Translations under genes and position numbers: made by a program | Shown: positions 1-6,200 of the stretch, piece after piece | Layout of the letters: every line of letters starts with the position of its first letter | Position numbering within the stretch: position 1 is the stretch's first letter | Assembly (NCBI GenBank): GCA_027622115.1 | Contig: JAQBZS010000245.1 | Location: forward strand, 1-8,725 | Length of the DNA stretch: 8,725 nucleotides | Source: Planctomycetota bacterium | GTDB lineage: Bacteria; Planctomycetota; Planctomycetia; Planctomycetales; Planctomycetaceae | Direction: 5' to 3' | The notes under the pieces: model-generated | The model's input: only the letters and a program-made list of their open reading frames with translations | What the model was told of the DNA's origin: nothing | Database searches by the model: none

Positions 1-203
1 TAGGGTCAGGAACTTTGAACCACCCGACCCTGGCCACCCCTTGCACGAAACCTGCGCCAACCAAAGAATTCGTCAGTCAAGAGCGAGTTTTCAACACCCT
101 ACCGGCAAGGACATCGACGTCTTGGTCGACGGGGAAACCGGCACGCGAGGCCTCCAAAGTGTCAGACCCCTTTTTCAGATAGCTTCTACGGCCTTCGACG
201 GAA
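1..203. other. Noncoding sequence downstream of the A2M gene
   Basis: I find no convincing gene here. A short plus-strand frame from TTG at 41 to a stop at 250 overlaps the end of the A2M gene and has no domain or ribosome binding site. No strong stem followed by a T-run is present just after the minus-strand stop, so a factor-independent terminator for the gene is not visible. The stretch holds the imperfect inverted repeat listed separately. Confidence 0.5.
2..171. repeat. Candidate small element bounded by imperfect inverted repeats
   Basis: The left side, AGGGTCAGGAACTTT (2-16), pairs with the reverse complement of the right side, AAAGTGTCAGACCCCT (156-171), at 12 of 15 positions with one gap. 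From memory, motifs of the type GGGTCAGGAACTTT and GTGTCAGACCCCTTTTT recur near REP-associated tyrosine transposases in many bacteria, but I cannot verify this here. The 170-base interval has no transposase. It may be a remnant or a non-autonomous element, or a chance similarity. Confidence 0.35.
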
Positions 204-3200
204 TTAATACGCCAATTTCGCCTTCACGCTCCCCGAGTTGCCGTTGTTGAGTAGGTTCTTGTAGTTCAACCTCTGCTCTTGCTGGAACAACGTATTCGTG
301 CCGCGCACGTTGTCCAGCAGTAGACCCTTGCCGCCCGTTTGCTGGGCATCATTCGGGGCGGCTTGCCCTTGTTTCGGGGTCTTTTTCGCAGACTGCGGCT
401 TCGGGCCCAGATGCGTCTTGCCGCGGTAGAAGGCGTAGCGGTCCGTGTCGGCTCGGGCGATCACCGTGCCCGTGCCTTGGATCTTGTCCGCCACGAAGAT
501 GCCGCGCAAGTCCGTTTCGCCGCTGGTGAAGTCCGTGTTGCGGCTGCCGATCACCTTCACATGCACGTCGCCCGTGTACTGCTTCTTCACCGAATCCTTG
601 ACCGTCACGCGGACTCGACCACTCGTCGCGTCTTCCTGGATTTCGAGTTCCAGTGGGCTCACCAAGACCAGGCCGCTGGTGTAGAGATTGTCGCCGCGGC
701 AAACCACCAAGTACGCGCCCTCTTCCTTGAGCGGCAATTGGAGTTCGCGTTCCAGATCCTTGTAGTCCTGGCCGTCGCCCAGTTTCAGATTCAGTTCGTG
801 ATACGGTCGGATGCCGGCGAGATTGATGGCCGTGATCTGATCCAGATTGCGTTGCAACAGACTGAATTTGAGAAGATCGATGCGGTAGACCTTCGTGTTG
901 GCCGACGCCACGTTGCGGTGGCTGAGCTTGACCTTGGCCATGTCGCCCGGTCGTACCGTCGTGACCTCGGGCAGCTTGATGTCCTTGCGAGTGAAGAATT
1001 CGATCGACTCCGTGGCGTCCGAAAATCGCTCTTTCACCTTCGCGTATTCGGCGATGGCTTTGGCGGGCTCGCCGAGGCTATGGAAGATTTGCCCCATGAT
1101 GTAGATCGATTCCCACTTGTTGCCAGCCTCGCGGACTTCGCCGGTGTTGGGGTTCTTGCGAATGTGCTCGGCCACTTTACGGCAGGTCGTCAACGCGGAT
1201 TCGTGCTTGCCGAGCGCGAATTGGCTGTAGCCGATCAGGTACCAGAAACTGTCGAGCAAATCGCTGTCCGCGTAACGGTCGGCGAATTTCTCGCAGCGTT
1301 TGATGACCGGATCGAACTGTTCCAGGTCCAGCATGGCACTGGCCAAAGCGAAAGAGGCCTGATCGGCCATGGGGTCTTTCGGCCACGTCGACATGAAGTG
1401 ATCCAGCATGTGGACCGAGTTGGCGATCAAGTGCGTGCGGCTGATGCCGGCTTTTCGCAGCCGAGCGTCCGCAGCGGCTTCTTCGCCCTTGCCGTAGACC
1501 TCTTGAGCCAACGCATACGTCACCATCGCCACGTACGATTCGGCTGGGTATTCGTTGAGCAATCGTTCGAGCACCTGCACCGAACGCACGAATTCGCCGC
1601 GTCCGCCAAGGAAACCGGGGATTTGGCTTTCACGCTGGAAGCTGCCTTCAATCGTCGCGCGATACACCAAGAAACTGCGTTCGTACTCGCCGAGTTGCTT
1701 GTAAGACGCCGCCACTTGCAGCATCTCGTCGAATTTAATGTCAACTTCCGGGAAGCGTTCCTTGATGATCTCGAAGTATTCGACGATCGACTTGTGATCG
1801 CGATTGGCCAACGCACATTGGAACAACATTTGGACCACGTGCTGATACGTCTTTGCGTTCAACCGATAGGTGCGGAAGAGCGTTTGTAGGTGTTCCGCCG
1901 CCTTGGCGTGGTCGTCCTTGGCGAGATATCGCTTGCCGTATTCGTAGTATTCGACCGGCGTTAGTTTGTAGGCGTCTTGGGACTCCTGCCCGCGAGGCAG
2001 CACTTCGAGGTCTTTGGTCGACGAAACCGCGATTTCACCCGGCCGATAAAAGCTGCGAATCACGGTTTGCAATGAGCGATACCGACCCGGCAAATATCCG
2101 ACCAGCGTGTAATGGATGTCGCCAAGTCCCGGCCGGTCTCCGATGTAGAACGTGATGGCACCGGGTGTGATTTCATAGCGATCGAACGGCCCGGTGATGG
2201 AATCCGTGAGCACCGTGGCTCCTGCGGGAATGGGTTCGGTGACCACCAGATAATCGATCTGCGGATCCTGACCCGTTCCGTAGTTGCGATAGGTTTGCAG
2301 GGTCACGTGAGCGCGTTCGCCGACGGGCAACTGGGTCATGGGATTGCGGAACGTCGAGAAGCCGCCGGTCAGGATGCCGAACCCGCGTGGGATCGGCTCG
2401 CCGTCCATCATGCGGAGCGCGGGCTCGTGGTAACGCGCGACCGACCAGACGCCGGTCGTGCTCTTCACACGTTCTGCGGGAACAAAGCCCGCCAGTACCG
2501 CCGAGTAACTAAACCGGCCGCGGCCCTCGATGTCGAAGTTGAGCTGCTGCGGCTTGCCGACCACCAACAGCTTCGAATCGACTTCCAAGCGGCGACTGGC
2601 ATCGGTGCCGGGATTGACCTCGAAGGTCTCGACCAGCTTAGTATTTACATAGACCGACAGGCGGTATTTCTCATTGGCGAACTTCGTGCGACCGAACCAT
2701 TGTGCCAGCGCGGCAATCGCCGGCCCGTTCGCCTTTTCCGGATACCAGCGTGAGCCGGTTCTGTTGGCGAGCAGCGTATCGGCGAGTTCCGCCAGTTTGG
2801 GGTCGGCGGGTGCGGTTTCCGCCAAAGCCAGCAAGTACAACGCCCGTACTTCCGCACCGATTTGCATCCACGGGATGAGACCTTTGGTCGCGGGATCGTC
2901 GCCGGTTGGTGCCTTTGTCGGAACTTTGACGAGCTTCACCAGTTCGACCGCCATCTCTTTGCGGTCCAGGCGAGCCAGCGTCAAGGCCACGTGCAGCAAG
3001 CCGGAAGCACTCAGGCCATTGCGGTCCCGATACAGCCGATTGGCGAACGCGAAATCACCCGCTCCGGCTTCCGCCAAGCCATGCAGGATGATGGCCTGAC
3101 CTTCGCGGTCATTCTGAGAACTTTTTGTGTAAGCCGTTTGCAGATTTTTAACGGCTTTGTCGAGCGTGTCCTGCGGGACGGAAAAGCCCGCTCGCCGCGC

Positions 3201-6200
3201 GGCCGACAACGCCCACGCGACCCGGCTGGTGAGATACCGATCCGACGTACTGCCCGTGCGGCTGCTGGACCAATTCCAGCCACCGTCGTCTCGTTGACCG
3301 GCCACGAGTTGCAGCACGGCCGACTGAATCTGGCCGGACAACGCCTGCGTCTCTGGACTGTCCGCCGATCGAGCCTTGCGGATGGTCTCCAACAGCGACA
3401 CGCCGCCGAGGACGTCGGAGATATTGCGTTCCAATTCGTTGCCGGCCAGCACGCTGGAGTTGCTACAAAAGATGCTGAGGTCCGCACTCAAGACCGCGTC
3501 CAACAGCGTGCGATTAATGCTCGGGCCAATCACGATTTCCAGTTTGGAATCTTGAACCGTGAGTGCCTTGTCATGTTCCACAAACGCAATCGTGCTCTGC
3601 GCGGCGGAACCGCTGGTCGAAGCAAACACGTCCATGCCGTACGGTCGCACGGCCACGGATGTCGTCGTCCGATCCTTGAGGTCGCCACTGGTCACGATCA
3701 GTTCGAACACGACGGCATCCCCCTTGGTGATTTCGACCGGGAACGAGACTTCCTGCATGCCCGGTCCGTCGCTCTTGATGCTGCGTTTCACTGTGGTGGA
3801 CCGATCGGCGATCGTCGTTTTCAATTCGACTTGGATCGTCTCGCCCTGCTTCACGACCGAGTTTTGCACTTCGACGATGACGCCGGCCTTGTCACCCACC
3901 GTAAACGCCAGCGGCAATTTCAACTCGCCGAACATGTCCTTCTTCGTCACCAAATCGACCGAGGCTTCGCCGGATAATTCTTCCGCATTGATGCCCTTGG
4001 ACTGCAATTTCCAAGCCGTGGACCGGTCGGGCAGTTGCAGCGTCACGGTGGCCTTGCCGGCCTTGTCGGTGGTCACGACCGGATCCCAGAACGCGGTTTC
4101 CGAACCCGCCAAGAGCGGCAGGAACTTGACTCCGGCCTTGGCCAATTCGCCCAATCGATCCACGCCGAGTCCGTTGGCGACTAGCAATTCGCCACCGTTG
4201 GTGTAGGCCAGGATCGTCGAGCTGGAGTTGTTGATCGTCGTGAGATTCGCTCGGCTGGCCTCGTGCATCGTCTGCGTCCGCTGAACGAGGATCGAGTCGT
4301 TGTTGTCCCACTGCCGAATGGCGTGGAGGACGTCGAGTTGCTGCTTGCTGAAGACCTGCGTCCCGTTGCTCGGCATGCTTTGTTGACTTCTCCCCAACCT
4401 GCGGGACCAACTTCCACCGGATTCGAAGTCTTCGAATAACTGTTGCGCGGCCTGTCCATTCCCGGATTCCGGCATATTGAAGTTGCCGAATAAAGCTTGG
4501 CCTTGAGCTTGGCCCATCGAGGAATTGGAAAACTCAACGTTCCCATTTCCGTCGTTGTCCCCGAGATTCGTGCCACGCTGCGGACGTCCGAACGTTTGCA
4601 AGAAATAGCTGTTCGAATTATTGCGAACGGACGCGATGTCTAAATCGTCACCGTTTACTGCGTTCGTCACGTTCGTCACCAAGTCACCTAACGGTCGAAT
4701 TCCCTCCATGTCGGCGATCCGCCCCATGGCCTGGTCGGCGGTCGCCACGCCGCTCAATTCGAGCGACAGCACACGCTCGCGCTCTTCTTCCGCCAACAGG
4801 AACTGGCTGATCCCGCGAGTCTTCGGCCGATAGGTGAACGTGGCACTCGTCATTGTCCGCAACGGCGACTGCCGATAGCCGTGTCCGAAGAATTCGCCGA
4901 TCGATCCGGCGTTTGCCCCAAACCGCTCCAGCAGATTCCGCTGAACCAGTCCGAGCGACAATTCCGCTGAGACCGGTTTGCCCTGCGGATCGGTCACCAC
5001 GATGTCGACCTTCAATGCGTCGCCCGGTTTGAGCGTCGTTTTGTTCGGAGTCAGCGCGATGTTGAGCCGGCGAATCAGCCGGAACTCGCTCGCCGCCGCG
5101 TGCAGCCGGTGGCCTTCCATCACGGCGACCGCCAGTTGGAAATTCGGTGCCAGGGTCGAATTCATCGGCAACGTCAGCTTGTTGGCACCCTGCTTCAGTT
5201 CGACCAGCCGATGCCCAAGGATCACGGCACCTTCGTACGTCACCAACGCCAGTGCTGGTTCGTTCCGCCAGTGCAACTGAATGGTCGGGACTTCGCCGAC
5301 GTTGTATTCGTGCTTGTCCGCGAGAATCCGTAACCGCACGGAGTCGTCGTTTCCGGAAATCCACAGCGAGTGTGACGAACTGATGCGATTGCCGAACGAA
5401 TCGGTCCCCGTGGCCCGCACGATGTATCGCCCGGCGGCATCCACTCGCAGTGTGTGCCGGGCCTTGCCGCTGTCCTTGTCGGACTTGATCGCGTGCGTGG
5501 CGACGAGCCGTTCACCGACCTCGCCGTTGACGCGGGTCTGTTCCAAGACATCCAGCTTCAAGTCCGTGCCGACCGCCTTGCCGGATGGGTCGGCAACTTT
5601 GACTTCGACGTCAAACGTTTCACCGCTGATGTAGACGTCTCGCAATGTCGACACACCGATATCGAATCCACGCACCGCCAGAATCACCGGTTTGGCGATC
5701 GACAGATTCCGCTCGGCATACGTCACCGTCAGTTGCAGCATCTGCGATTCGCTGAACTCCTGCGTTTCGAATTCGAATGCCACTTCCCCCTTGGCGTTCG
5801 TTTGAGCCGAGTGCTGCCGCCCACCGCCGAGCTGATACACAATCGCGCGATTGGCCAACGGAGTGCCGTAATAATAGGCCAGTTTGATCGTGCCCTTGAT
5901 GGACTCGCCGCGGAAGAACACGGCTTGCGGCAGATCGACCTGCAATTCAATCGGTTCCAGTTTGTATTCGTGAACCTGGAACTGAGACGCGAACGATTGC
6001 TTCTTCGCTTCGTCCTGAATGTTGACCGTGTATTGACCCTGCGGAGCCAGCTTCGGCAGCAGAAAGCTGTCGTGAAACGTACCGAATCCGTTGAGCTGCA
6101 CCTTGCCCGTGTGGACCACGCGACCGCGCGAATCATTGACGTTGATTTTGTATTCGGCTCCGGCCTTGAACGTGTAGCGGTCCTCATTCACCCAACGCAC

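Noticed and set aside
41..250. Short plus-strand frame of 69 codons over the downstream region
   Set aside because: It has a TTG start without a ribosome binding site, overlaps the end of the A2M gene on the opposite strand, and resembles no family.
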